Of a stretch of 44,074 nucleotides of DNA, positions 8,769 through 17,537 are shown piece after piece. The notes beneath the pieces are model-generated. The model worked only from the letters and a program-made list of their open reading frames with translations, was not told the DNA's origin and did no database searches. The DNA is from Spirochaetaceae bacterium (GTDB lineage: Bacteria > Spirochaetota > Spirochaetia > Treponematales > Treponemataceae), in the NCBI GenBank assembly GCA_017936345.1, contig JAGBFT010000033.1, forward strand, positions 1-44,074, given 5' to 3'. The first letter of the stretch is position 1; each line of letters starts with the position of its first letter. Both the position numbers and the translations under genes were made by a program.

Positions 8769-9890
8769 TCACTCTCCCTTAGCAATGGACAACACAACTT
8801 CCAAGGTTTTTCTTGCTGTCTTATCCCATGAAAAGCGACGGGTCCAATCCAGGCCACCTTCCATGAGTTGTTTACGCAAAGCTTCATCACAGACAATTCT
8901 TTCCAAGGCAGAAGCCACATCTTCAGCATTATCCGGATCAAAATACAAGGCATGGACACCAGCAATTTCTGGCAGGGCACCTTCCTTGGCACAAGCCACA
9001 GGAATACCACAGGCCATTGCTTCCAAAACAGGCAGCCCTACTCCCTCGTTTACTGAGGGAACAATACAGGCTTCTGCATTGGAATACAACTGCGGAAGGT
9101 TTTCGTGGGGAAAATATCCTGTTAAAAAGATATCCGATGCGTAGGGAGAGGCTGAAGTTTTTTCATGAACCTGCTGGGAATAGGCATCCGCACTACCAGC
9201 CAGAACAAGACGATGGGGCAAGCCTGTTTTTTCTTTAAATAAAGAAAAAACATCAATCAACTCAATATGCTTTTTCAAATGATTTTGAAGACGTGATGCG
9301 TAAATCAAATATGGCTTTTTGATGGCAAAGGGTTTAATATCAAGAACATCGCCCTCAAAATCTGTGTGGGGATAAAACAAGCTGTGATTGATTCCGTTGT
9401 GGATAACATGAATTTTATCTGCATTAATGCCAAGATTTACCATGTCCTTTTTGATAAATTGACTGGCTGCAATTATTCCCGAACATCTGCTTAATGCGGT
9501 CTTAATTTGAAGAGAATACAAGGTTTTTTTTAGTTCAGTTATTTCAGAAACCACCTCATTTACTACAATGATACCAGGGGTTTTATAGCTGGTGGCTGCA
9601 AAACGGGGGCCACCTGCATAAATCGTAACATCGTATCCTTCTTTTGCTACAAAACCAGAACATCGAGTAGAATGCCACAGAAATTCAGCCATGGCACTAT
9701 CCGGGATAGAAACAGTTGAATAAGAAAAATTCCCTGTCTTGGAAATATAGGTGTACTTATCTATTTTTGAACCAAAAAGTTCGAAGTATAAATTTTCTTC
9801 TTTGGGAAAATTTGCAATCAAGAACATAAGGTAGAGCCCTATCCCTGATTGACCATGGCCACAGCCAAAGGTATCTATTCCAATCTTCAT
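8769..9890 (-). CDS. Glycosyltransferase, GT4 family (GT-B fold)
   Basis: 373 aa. The C-terminal half has the GT4 donor-site pattern: HVIHNGIN, YLIYASRLQNHLKKHIELIDVF, and the E-x7-E motif NEGVGLPVLEAMACGIPV. The N-terminus starts as a Rossmann strand with a Gly-rich turn (MKIGIDTFGCGHGQSGIGLYL). It should transfer a sugar from a nucleotide donor to a glycan or lipid acceptor in the cytoplasm; the substrate cannot be told. No signal peptide. It stands alone, divergent from the DEAD-box gene. No Shine-Dalgarno precedes the ATG; an extended -10 (TGCTACAAT) ends 7 nt before it. Confidence 0.9.
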   Translation of the reverse strand: MKIGIDTFGCGHGQSGIGLYLMFLIANFPKEENLYFELFGSKIDKYTYISKTGNFSYSTVSIPDSAMAEFLWHSTRCSGFVAKEGYDVTIYAGGPRFAATSYKTPGIIVVNEVVSEITELKKTLYSLQIKTALSRCSGIIAASQFIKKDMVNLGINADKIHVIHNGINHSLFYPHTDFEGDVLDIKPFAIKKPYLIYASRLQNHLKKHIELIDVFSLFKEKTGLPHRLVLAGSADAYSQQVHEKTSASPYASDIFLTGYFPHENLPQLYSNAEACIVPSVNEGVGLPVLEAMACGIPVACAKEGALPEIAGVHALYFDPDNAEDVASALERIVCDEALRKQLMEGGLDWTRRFSWDKTARKTLEVVLSIAKGE

Positions 9891-9897
9891 ACATTAA

Positions 9898-9930
9898 ATT
9901 GTAGCACATCAAGCGAAAATATGCTATAGT
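9898..9930. promoter_or_regulatory. Divergent promoter pair for the glycosyltransferase and helicase genes
   Basis: Minus strand: extended -10 TGC-TACAAT (-10 at 9898-9903), 7 nt before the ATG at 9890. Plus strand: extended -10 TGC-TATAGT (-10 at 9925-9930), 6 nt before the ATG at 9937. Neither gene has a Shine-Dalgarno and -35 matches are poor, so both transcripts may be leaderless and depend on the extended -10. Confidence 0.5.
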
Positions 9931-9936
9931 TCACCC

Positions 9937-11163
9937 ATGAACAGCTCAATTACATTCAAAGACTTGGGAATTGACAATCAACTTATAGAGAGGTTGAATT
10001 TACTTTCAATTACCACTCCTACCAGGGTTCAGCAGGAGGCAATTCCACCGCTAGTACAGGGAAAAGACCTTATTTTTCAGTCTGAAACAGGAACAGGCAA
10101 AACCTTTGCCTATCTTTTACCCCTGATTCAAAAAATAGATGTATCAATAAATCAAACTCAACTGGTAATAGTTGCCCCAACCCACGAGTTGGCATCACAA
10201 ATTAAGGCTCAGATTCAGCTAATTACCGATTTTTCTGTAGTACTGTTGATTGGAGGAGCACCCATCAGACGACAGGTAGAAATGCTGAAAAAAAAGCCAT
10301 TGATTGTTGTTGGGGGACCTGCTCGATTTATGGAATTAGTCTATTTAAAAAAATTAAAGGTTCACCAGGTAAGGGCTCTTGTTTTGGATGAGGCGGATCG
10401 ACTTCTTTCGCCAGAGCTCAGGGAAGAGACAACAGCCCTCTGTGATGCAATGCCTGCTGACCTACAATTAGTAGCTTGTTCTGCCACTGTTACAGGAAAA
10501 ACCGAGAGAATAATCCATGGAATACTTCATTCTAAAAGGACTGGGCAAACACCGCAAGAATGTCAAGCTGCTTTGGAAAAACGTATTTTGCCACCGGAAG
10601 ATGTTCTTCAGCATAAAATTACCCATATTGCAATTTACAGTGAGGGAAGGGACAAGGTAGAAACATTGAGAAAGCTGATTGTGGCAGAACAGGAGGCCAA
10701 CAGTAAAAATATTTCTAAAAAACAGCTCCCCCCGTTACCCTTGAAGGCCATTGTGTTTACAGCACGGCCTGCCGACGTGGAAATCATTCACTCAAAGCTT
10801 TCTTACAAAAAGATACACTGTGATATTCTCCATGCAAAACAAGATAAGGTGAAACGAAAGCAGGCCCTGGAACAGTTCCGCAAAGGCAACACTTCCATTC
10901 TCATTACAAGTGACCTAACGGCTAGAGGCTTGGATATTCCTGATGTAACCCATATCATTCAAATGGATATGCCGTCCAATATCGACTTTTTTATTCACCG
11001 AGTGGGCAGAACAGGACGCAATGGAAAAACTGGAACCAATATTGTTATTGGCGACGGCTACGAAATGAGAAAGCTGGCTGAGGCAGAAAAAAAACTGAAG
11101 ATTATTGTTAATCCTCGTATTTTATACAAGGGAAAACTAGTTGCCCCAGACCAAGTAGACTAG
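9937..11163 (+). CDS. DEAD-box ATP-dependent RNA helicase
   Basis: 408 aa. All core motifs can be read in order: Q motif (ITTPTRVQQEAIPPL), motif I SETGTGKT, Ia PTHELASQ, II DEAD, III SAT, V TARGLDIPDV, VI HRVGRTGRNG. It is a minimal two-domain helicase with no long C-terminal tail, so the substrate (ribosome assembly, mRNA decay or cold adaptation) cannot be inferred. The stop codon overlaps that of the convergent comF-like gene: the four bases CTAG serve as stop on both strands. Confidence 0.95.
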   Translation: MNSSITFKDLGIDNQLIERLNLLSITTPTRVQQEAIPPLVQGKDLIFQSETGTGKTFAYLLPLIQKIDVSINQTQLVIVAPTHELASQIKAQIQLITDFSVVLLIGGAPIRRQVEMLKKKPLIVVGGPARFMELVYLKKLKVHQVRALVLDEADRLLSPELREETTALCDAMPADLQLVACSATVTGKTERIIHGILHSKRTGQTPQECQAALEKRILPPEDVLQHKITHIAIYSEGRDKVETLRKLIVAEQEANSKNISKKQLPPLPLKAIVFTARPADVEIIHSKLSYKKIHCDILHAKQDKVKRKQALEQFRKGNTSILITSDLTARGLDIPDVTHIIQMDMPSNIDFFIHRVGRTGRNGKTGTNIVIGDGYEMRKLAEAEKKLKIIVNPRILYKGKLVAPDQVD

Positions 11164-11894
11164 GAAACATAAAACAAGGTACAGGCAAAAATCTCCTTTA
11201 CACCAGCTTCCTTCAAAGCTCTAGCACAGGTTTCTATTGTAACCCCAGTAGTAAGAATGTCATCAATTAAAATCACCCTTGCTGGAACTTGACTTTTCGA
11301 AAGTTTTTTTTCATCGATGCAATAGGTCTGTCCTAGATTCTCCAGACGACTTTTTCTATCCAGCTTTTTTTGCTGCTCCAGTGATTTTCTTTCCAGCAAG
11401 GGCAGGATTTTAAATCCATGTTTTTTTTTCAAATACCTACAAAGTTCATCCACCTGATCCCAACCCTGCCTTCTGATTTTTCCCTTTCTTGGAGGAACCG
11501 GCACTAGGGGACAGTCTTTTAATTCCGCTAGTTCTTTTTTTATAAAATCTGCCATGAGAGTGGCAAAAATGGGAGAAAGCTGTCTCATTCCGGCAGTTTT
11601 CCAAGAAAACAGCAGGTCTTTTTTCCAAAGGCGGTAGCAGTGAATGGGCAAAACTTGTTCAGTGTGGGTTAGTAAAGGTTCACTGCGGCAGCTAGTACAA
11701 ATACCAATTTCAGAAACTAGTTCCCTTCCGCAACAAGAACATCGCCCCTCCTTGGCTGTCCAGTGAAAAAGCCTTGTATCCTGACATTCTGGACACAGGG
11801 AAACTCCAATGGTGTATTTTCCACAGGATAGACAGACCTGTCCCCCTGTTAAAAGGGACAAAAAACTTCCCATCTTTAAAGATAAATCCTTCAT
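11160..11894 (-). CDS. comF: ComF-family protein (phosphoribosyltransferase fold with zinc fingers)
   Basis: 244 aa. The N-terminus has two Cys-pair zinc fingers (CLSC...CPEC and CSCC...CTSC). The C-terminus has the PRPP-binding loop VILIDDILTTGVT typical of type I phosphoribosyltransferases, and RRQGWDQVDEL, a variant of the usual GxNQ motif. ComF proteins help internalised single-stranded DNA in natural transformation, possibly with PriA; related PRTases occur in non-competent bacteria, so a competence role is not proven here. It follows mutS by 49 nt. A perfect TATAAT (11901-11906, minus strand) ends 6 nt before the ATG and no Shine-Dalgarno is visible, so it may have its own leaderless transcript. 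Confidence 0.88.
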   Translation of the reverse strand: MKDLSLKMGSFLSLLTGGQVCLSCGKYTIGVSLCPECQDTRLFHWTAKEGRCSCCGRELVSEIGICTSCRSEPLLTHTEQVLPIHCYRLWKKDLLFSWKTAGMRQLSPIFATLMADFIKKELAELKDCPLVPVPPRKGKIRRQGWDQVDELCRYLKKKHGFKILPLLERKSLEQQKKLDRKSRLENLGQTYCIDEKKLSKSQVPARVILIDDILTTGVTIETCARALKEAGVKEIFACTLFYVS

Positions 11895-11943
11895 ATAAGT
11901 ATTATAAGAAGAAAGAAGGATTTTTTGACGGATTTTCTGAAGA

Positions 11944-14568
11944 TTATTTTCCAGTCAAGGCTTTTTTCCAGCGTGCAATCCGTAAAAGAGCTTCAATGGG
12001 TGGTAGACTGTCTGTATCGGTAGAAAGGATTTCATCAAGAATCAATTCTTCATCAGAAAAAAGCCCAGGATACTGAAAACTCACAGGTTCTTGACTAGCT
12101 GGAGTTGATTTTACAACCGGATTTTTTTCTTCTGGTTTGGCTTCCAAAGTTAAATCAGAGAAAATTCCCAGCCGTGGCCCCATCTTTTGAGTAATTTCTT
12201 GAAGAAGATTTTCAGCACGAGCAATTACTTCTTGTGGAACTCCTGCCAACTGGGCCACATGAATACCGTAGGAATTAGCCACTGCCCCCGCCTTAATCTT
12301 TTTTAAGAAAATAACCTGACCCTCCTGCTCCAAAACCTCAAGGCAAAGAGGAACGAGGGCTGGATGCACAAGGCGAGTAAGTTCGTGATAATGGGTTGCA
12401 AAAAGGGTGATGCACCTTACCTTGTTCAAAAGGTATTCAGATATAGCCCAGGCAATAGAAAGACCATCTTCTGTAGAGGTGCCCCGCCCCACCTCATCCA
12501 TAATGACAAGGCTTTTGGCAGTTGCTGAACGAAGAATATGGGCTGTTTCCGTCATTTCCACCAAAAAAGTGGATTCACCTCTGGCAAGATTATCAGAAGC
12601 ACCTACACGACAAAATATCTTATCCACAAGACGAATGCGGCCCCTGGTTGCAGGAACAAAGGAACCTATTTGTGCCAACAAGGTGATGAGGGCTGTTTGC
12701 CGTAAATAGGTGCTTTTTCCCGCCATATTTGGACCAGTTATGAGGGCAAAATAGGCCTCATTAGAAAAATGACCATCGTTGGGAACAAACTCCCCGGAAG
12801 GCAAATGGGCTTCTACCACAGGGTGGCGGCCTGCAATGATTTCTGTAGGGCCGTCTTCCGCAATTTCCGGTCTCACCCAGTTGTTGTGCAAGGCAGCCTG
12901 GGCAAAAGAGGCAATACAATCGGTATAGGCAATTTCCTTTGCCACTTGAAAGAGATAGCTGGTAAAGCCCTTTATTTTATCCCTAACCTCTAAAAAGAGT
13001 TTTCTTTCCAACTCAATTATCTTTACAGCAGCAGAGTTCAGTTCTTGCTCCAGCTCTTGTAATCGAGCAGTGGTATAGCGGTTACCGTTTACCATGGAGC
13101 GGCGTAAGATAAAGTGAGAGGGAACAGTGTCAATTTTTCCAATGGAGACTTCTATGTAGTAGCCTGAAATGCGATTGTAGCGAACCTTCAGAGTGGGAAT
13201 ACCTGATTTTTGCCGCTCCTCTTCTATGTAGGCATCCAGTATTTCATTAAAATTGTTTTGAATTGATTTTATGTGGTCCAATTCCTGAGACCACCCCTCT
13301 CTTATTAAATTTCCCTCAGTCAAAACAATAGACGGGTCATCCACAATACTTGATTGAATAAGCTCTACAATATTTCGAGCTTCTTCAATATCCGTACCTG
13401 TAAAATTAAGATTAACTATCAAGCCATGAACTTGAATCCATGAATGGAGACTTGTTTTTAAGGCCTGGAGATTCTTTCCATGAGCCCTATCCATGGCAAC
13501 TCTACCGGTAAGGCGCTCTAAATCCAGGATGGAGCTTAATTGTTCCCGAATATCCTTTAAAAGGCTCCTTTGACTTACCAGTTCTGCCACGAGATTTTGA
13601 CGAGCAAGGATTTTGTCGTAATCCTGCAAGGGAGAAAGAAGCCAGCTACGAACAAGGCGTTTACCCATGGCAGTAACCCCAAAGTTCACTGTTTCTAGCA
13701 AGGTAAACTGCATTGAACCATCCCGTAGATTTGTGACAAGCTCCAAATTTCTTCGTGATGACTCATCGATTGCAACATAGTCACTATCGTTGTAAACCTG
13801 AATCCCTGTAATATGGGGAAGGCTTGAGTTAAAATTTTTAGACAAATAATCCAATAGAAAACCAGCAGGCGGAACCTCCGGGGAATTTTCTGTCAAGGAA
13901 AAGGAACGCAAATTTGCCGTTTTAAATTGCTCAACAAGTTTTTTGTAGGCAAGGTCTGAAGAAAAATGCCAATCAGGATAATAGGAAATGGAAATACCGC
14001 TATAATTGGCCAAAACCTGTTGTACCACCATCTGTTCCTTTAGAGAAAGGGGTAAAATCAATTCTCTTGGAGAACAACGTCCTAATTCCTTAGAAAACTC
14101 TTGGACCATATCAGAAAGATTCCAGCTGGTTGCAGAAAAGGAACCTGTACTCACATCTATAAAGGCAAAGCCAGCCCTTCCTCGACTACAGGAAAGAACT
14201 GCCAAGTAATTGTGGCTTGCTTGCTCCAAGTACTCCTCTTCCACGGCGGTTCCGGGGGTAATAATTTCCACCACCTTACGCTCTGCCAAGGCACGAGAAT
14301 TTTGAGGCATAGAAACCTGTTCACAAATTGCAATCTTTTTACCCAGACGTAGAAGACGGGCAATGTAAACCTTTGAAGCATGGTAAGGGATGCCGCACAT
14401 GGGCTGGTTTCCCCGATGGGTCAAGGTTAGATTTAAAAGACGGGAAACCTCCACGGCATCCTCATCGAACATTTCGTAGAAGTCACCTAGCCTGAAAAAA
14501 AGCACTTCATCAGGATGTTGTTCCTTAAGCCCCCGGTACTGGAGCATCATGGGGGTTGATTCAGCCAT
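11944..14568 (-). CDS. mutS: DNA mismatch repair protein MutS
   Basis: 874 aa, typical MutS1 length. The mismatch-wedge motif FYEMF lies near residue 31. The core, clamp and ATPase domains follow: Walker A GPNMAGKSTYLRQ, Walker B with signature DEVGRGTSTEDG, and FATHYHEL. It recognises base mismatches and small loops and recruits MutL. The gene lies 2 nt after the ompH-like gene, in the tamB-bamA-ompH-mutS order seen in Treponema. A weak TAGGA is 9 nt before the ATG. Confidence 0.97.
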   Translation of the reverse strand: MAESTPMMLQYRGLKEQHPDEVLFFRLGDFYEMFDEDAVEVSRLLNLTLTHRGNQPMCGIPYHASKVYIARLLRLGKKIAICEQVSMPQNSRALAERKVVEIITPGTAVEEEYLEQASHNYLAVLSCSRGRAGFAFIDVSTGSFSATSWNLSDMVQEFSKELGRCSPRELILPLSLKEQMVVQQVLANYSGISISYYPDWHFSSDLAYKKLVEQFKTANLRSFSLTENSPEVPPAGFLLDYLSKNFNSSLPHITGIQVYNDSDYVAIDESSRRNLELVTNLRDGSMQFTLLETVNFGVTAMGKRLVRSWLLSPLQDYDKILARQNLVAELVSQRSLLKDIREQLSSILDLERLTGRVAMDRAHGKNLQALKTSLHSWIQVHGLIVNLNFTGTDIEEARNIVELIQSSIVDDPSIVLTEGNLIREGWSQELDHIKSIQNNFNEILDAYIEEERQKSGIPTLKVRYNRISGYYIEVSIGKIDTVPSHFILRRSMVNGNRYTTARLQELEQELNSAAVKIIELERKLFLEVRDKIKGFTSYLFQVAKEIAYTDCIASFAQAALHNNWVRPEIAEDGPTEIIAGRHPVVEAHLPSGEFVPNDGHFSNEAYFALITGPNMAGKSTYLRQTALITLLAQIGSFVPATRGRIRLVDKIFCRVGASDNLARGESTFLVEMTETAHILRSATAKSLVIMDEVGRGTSTEDGLSIAWAISEYLLNKVRCITLFATHYHELTRLVHPALVPLCLEVLEQEGQVIFLKKIKAGAVANSYGIHVAQLAGVPQEVIARAENLLQEITQKMGPRLGIFSDLTLEAKPEEKNPVVKSTPASQEPVSFQYPGLFSDEELILDEILSTDTDSLPPIEALLRIARWKKALTGK

Positions 14569-14570
14569 AC

Positions 14571-15089
14571 TTACAATCCTAAAGCACTAATAACCTCATC
14601 GGTAACGTCAACAGAAGGACTGTACCACAGGATGGAGTTGGAGTCCTGCAAGCTTAAAATCATACTATATCCTCCATCCTCGGCAATTCTTTCCAATGTG
14701 CTGTATAGTTTTTGGTAAAAGGCATCAGATGTCTGCAAAGAGCGACGAAGAGTTTCCAACTCCATGTTCTTTGCGCTTGTGTATTCAGTAATGTACTGGG
14801 TTCTTCGAGCAATTTCAGCATCAAGCCTCAGCACTCCTGCCTCGTTTTTATTCTTTTGATATTCTGCACGCTGCACTTGTAATTCACGCAATTCCTGAGT
14901 TAGCTCATTGATTTCCTGCTGAAAGGCAGCCTTTTTGGACTCGTAGTTTCTAACAGGACCAGTTTCTCGGAAAAAAGATTCATATACACGAGATGTGTCT
15001 ACTACTCCAAACTTGGTGATTTGCTGTGCACCAAGGGTTCCACATAAAACTAAAACACCAAGGATTACAATAAAAAATTTCTTGTTCAA
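14571..15089 (-). CDS. OmpH/Skp-family periplasmic outer-membrane chaperone
   Basis: 172 aa with a TTG start at 15089. AAGGAG (15097-15102) is 7 nt upstream, and the TTG opens a clean signal peptide (NKKFFIVILGVLVLCGTLGAQ); longer frames would run into bamA. The mature protein begins KFGVVDTSRVYESFF, the usual OmpH start, then a long coiled coil (about residues 48-125) forming Skp tentacles, and ends with a small beta segment. Skp-type trimers carry unfolded outer-membrane proteins through the periplasm to BamA, encoded just upstream with a gap of only 11 nt. Confidence 0.9.
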   Translation of the reverse strand: MNKKFFIVILGVLVLCGTLGAQQITKFGVVDTSRVYESFFRETGPVRNYESKKAAFQQEINELTQELRELQVQRAEYQKNKNEAGVLRLDAEIARRTQYITEYTSAKNMELETLRRSLQTSDAFYQKLYSTLERIAEDGGYSMILSLQDSNSILWYSPSVDVTDEVISALGL

Positions 15090-15100
15090 AGTAAAGCTCC

Positions 15101-17527
15101 TTATCTGTTGGTGATATTGAATGAAAGCACAAAGTCCCATTCAGGTCCCTCTCCATTTCTCCATTTTACGGAACCATCCTTCACTTGGAAGGTATTGGCC
15201 AACATCATCCTCAATGGGAACTGAGGCAAGGAGAAACGGAAGCCAGGGCCAAAACTAAAGAATACATCGTTGATGTTCAGGTCAGTAAAGAAGGTCCGTG
15301 CTGTATCCTTAATGACAGCAGCATCAAAGAAGAAGTCCAAGGCAAAGATTCCTGGCGCAACAGGCATTCTCCACTCAACAGTATTGTTCCACAAGGCTTG
15401 TCCACGGTGGGTACTGTAGAGGGAACTCCATCCACGACCAGTAAACATTCCGTCAATATACAGCATATTCGATGAGCTAAGTTCTGTGTTGGGTGTAGGC
15501 TCCACAAAGGAAAGGCTCGTCAAGCCAGCCAACACAAACTTTAAATTCCAGACATCTGTTATCGGTAAATCCAACAGGGTGAAGTAAATCTCTGCCTTTG
15601 TATCAGAACTCATAAAGAACTGCTTTTCAGCCATTGGAACAAGACCTGTCCAAGAGAACTGTTGCTTTGCAAACCACCCACGAGAAGGATCATAGTTCAA
15701 ATCACGAGCATCTATTGAGCCTGCAACCCAAATTGAATTTTTCATGCCCCAACGCTTTTGATTATCTGCAATGGTTTTATCTGCGGGGGTATAAATTGTG
15801 TCATCGTAGAAATTTCGCAAAATACTGCTGCTAATTCCCCCTGAAACAGAAAGAATGGCATAATCAGGTATCCAACGACGACCAAGAGAGGCTCCGAAAT
15901 CGAAGGACAATTGATTATAATTCATATAATAAGATTTATTATTTATACTTCCGTCGGGCAAAACAACAGAACGCAGGGTATTGGATATTGTGTGGGAAAT
16001 ACCTGCACTGGCACTAAAACTGATTGGCATACCAAACAACCACGAATCACCATAACTCAAGGCAAGAGACTGGCTATCAGTTGAAAGAGTTGTATTGGCA
16101 GAAACAAGCTTACCTGTACCCATAACATTGGCATCCTGCCACTTGAAGAACAAGGACACAGGGAAGGCATCTGGATCCGCAATTCCAGAGAAGGTAACAC
16201 CGAATTCGATGGAAGTAGTTGATTGCTCTTCCAAATTCAAAACTACATCAACAAGGTTCTCCTCGGAACCTGCCACAATTTCAGGTACAATGGCAGAAAA
16301 GTATTGAAGATTAAACAAATTTCTCAATCCAGTGGTAATCTTGGTCTTGGAGAAAATATCACCCGATTCAATGGGAAGTTCACGTAGAATTACATAATCC
16401 TTTGTCTTTTCATTCCCCTTGATAAAGATATTCTCAATATGACTCCTTGGATTTTCCATAATCATAAAGTTCACAGCAATTTGCCTGGTTTCTGCATTCT
16501 TGCTTTCAACAGGGTTAAAATAATTGGAAGTATAACCATTCTCAAAATATAGGTCAGTTACGGCAACCAATCCCTCCTGGAATCTCCCCAGGTTAAAGAC
16601 ATCACCATCCTGAAGTTTAATCAAATCCCGCAGCTGTTCGGTAGAAAAAATGGTATTCCCTGTAAAAGTAATTCCAGAAAATATATACTGTGCCCCTTCC
16701 TGAATTACATACTGAATGTTAAGCTCATCGCAATCATCCTTTTCGTTGTAGGTTACTGTTCGTACTACATCAAGAATGGCCACATCTACATAACCACGAT
16801 TTTGATAGTATGCAATAATTGACTGCTTGTCTATTTCCAACTGACTTTCCTGAAAAGCACCCTTGTTAAAGATACCCACAGTCTTCATTGAAAGAAGCCC
16901 CTTCAGGGTCTTTGATGAAACCACAGTGTTTCCCATAAAGGAAATTTCCCTTACCACAGTTGAACGACCCTCTGAAATCTCAAAGGTAACCTCTATTTCA
17001 TTGTCTTTTTCCACTGTTGTAGAAGAAACACGGACATTTGTATAGCCTTTCTTTAGATATAGGTCACGAATCGCCCGCTCATCCAAGAGAATTTTGCTGG
17101 AGTTGTATATGTCTTTTGCCTTGGTTGAAATAGCTGCCTTTAATTCGGAAGCCCGAATATGCCGATTTCCTGTAAATTTCAACTGGGAGACAAAGGGCTT
17201 TTCCACAACGGTAAATTCAATTACAACAGAATCCCCCTTGGCATCTCCAGGCAATGCTATTGGAGAAACATCCTCAAATAAATCCAAGGCATAAACCCTG
17301 TTCAATAAGTCCAGATATAGCTCGTCGGTAAATTCCTGTCCGATGAAAGGTGAAGTTATTCCACTGAGTTCCATGGAATTTACATTTTCCAATCCTTTAA
17401 AGTCAATGTTTCTGATTTTTTTACCATAGTACCAAGTGTCAGATGTCTGAGCAAAGGCTGTAATTGTAAACAATAGCACCAGGAAAAGCATCAGGACTCT
17501 ACGAAATAAATTTCTACAATTCATCAT
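15101..17527 (-). CDS. bamA: BamA, outer-membrane protein assembly factor (Omp85; Tp92 homologue)
   Basis: 808 aa from the ATG at 17527, which has AAAGGA (17534-17539) 6 nt upstream. The frame is open further but that would overlap tamB. The signal peptide is RRVLMLFLVLLFTITAFAQ. Five POTRA repeats follow (about residues 30-415; repeated patterns of the type ISFMGNTVVSSKTLKGLL and ITFTGNTIFSTEQLRDLI), then the 16-strand barrel with GRGWSS near residue 710, and an end at FVLSFNITNR. It folds and inserts beta-barrel proteins in the outer membrane. It sits between tamB and ompH, a compact export and assembly operon. Confidence 0.95.
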   Translation of the reverse strand: MMNCRNLFRRVLMLFLVLLFTITAFAQTSDTWYYGKKIRNIDFKGLENVNSMELSGITSPFIGQEFTDELYLDLLNRVYALDLFEDVSPIALPGDAKGDSVVIEFTVVEKPFVSQLKFTGNRHIRASELKAAISTKAKDIYNSSKILLDERAIRDLYLKKGYTNVRVSSTTVEKDNEIEVTFEISEGRSTVVREISFMGNTVVSSKTLKGLLSMKTVGIFNKGAFQESQLEIDKQSIIAYYQNRGYVDVAILDVVRTVTYNEKDDCDELNIQYVIQEGAQYIFSGITFTGNTIFSTEQLRDLIKLQDGDVFNLGRFQEGLVAVTDLYFENGYTSNYFNPVESKNAETRQIAVNFMIMENPRSHIENIFIKGNEKTKDYVILRELPIESGDIFSKTKITTGLRNLFNLQYFSAIVPEIVAGSEENLVDVVLNLEEQSTTSIEFGVTFSGIADPDAFPVSLFFKWQDANVMGTGKLVSANTTLSTDSQSLALSYGDSWLFGMPISFSASAGISHTISNTLRSVVLPDGSINNKSYYMNYNQLSFDFGASLGRRWIPDYAILSVSGGISSSILRNFYDDTIYTPADKTIADNQKRWGMKNSIWVAGSIDARDLNYDPSRGWFAKQQFSWTGLVPMAEKQFFMSSDTKAEIYFTLLDLPITDVWNLKFVLAGLTSLSFVEPTPNTELSSSNMLYIDGMFTGRGWSSLYSTHRGQALWNNTVEWRMPVAPGIFALDFFFDAAVIKDTARTFFTDLNINDVFFSFGPGFRFSLPQFPLRMMLANTFQVKDGSVKWRNGEGPEWDFVLSFNITNR

Positions 17528-17537
17528 ACCATATCCT

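Noticed and set aside
8668..9144. 158-codon plus-strand frame after clpX
   Set aside because: It crosses the bidirectional terminator and is antisense to the GT4 gene, which carries the E-x7-E motif.
15090..15140. ATG start for the OmpH-like gene within bamA
   Set aside because: The TTG at 15089 has AAGGAG at ideal distance and opens directly into the signal peptide.
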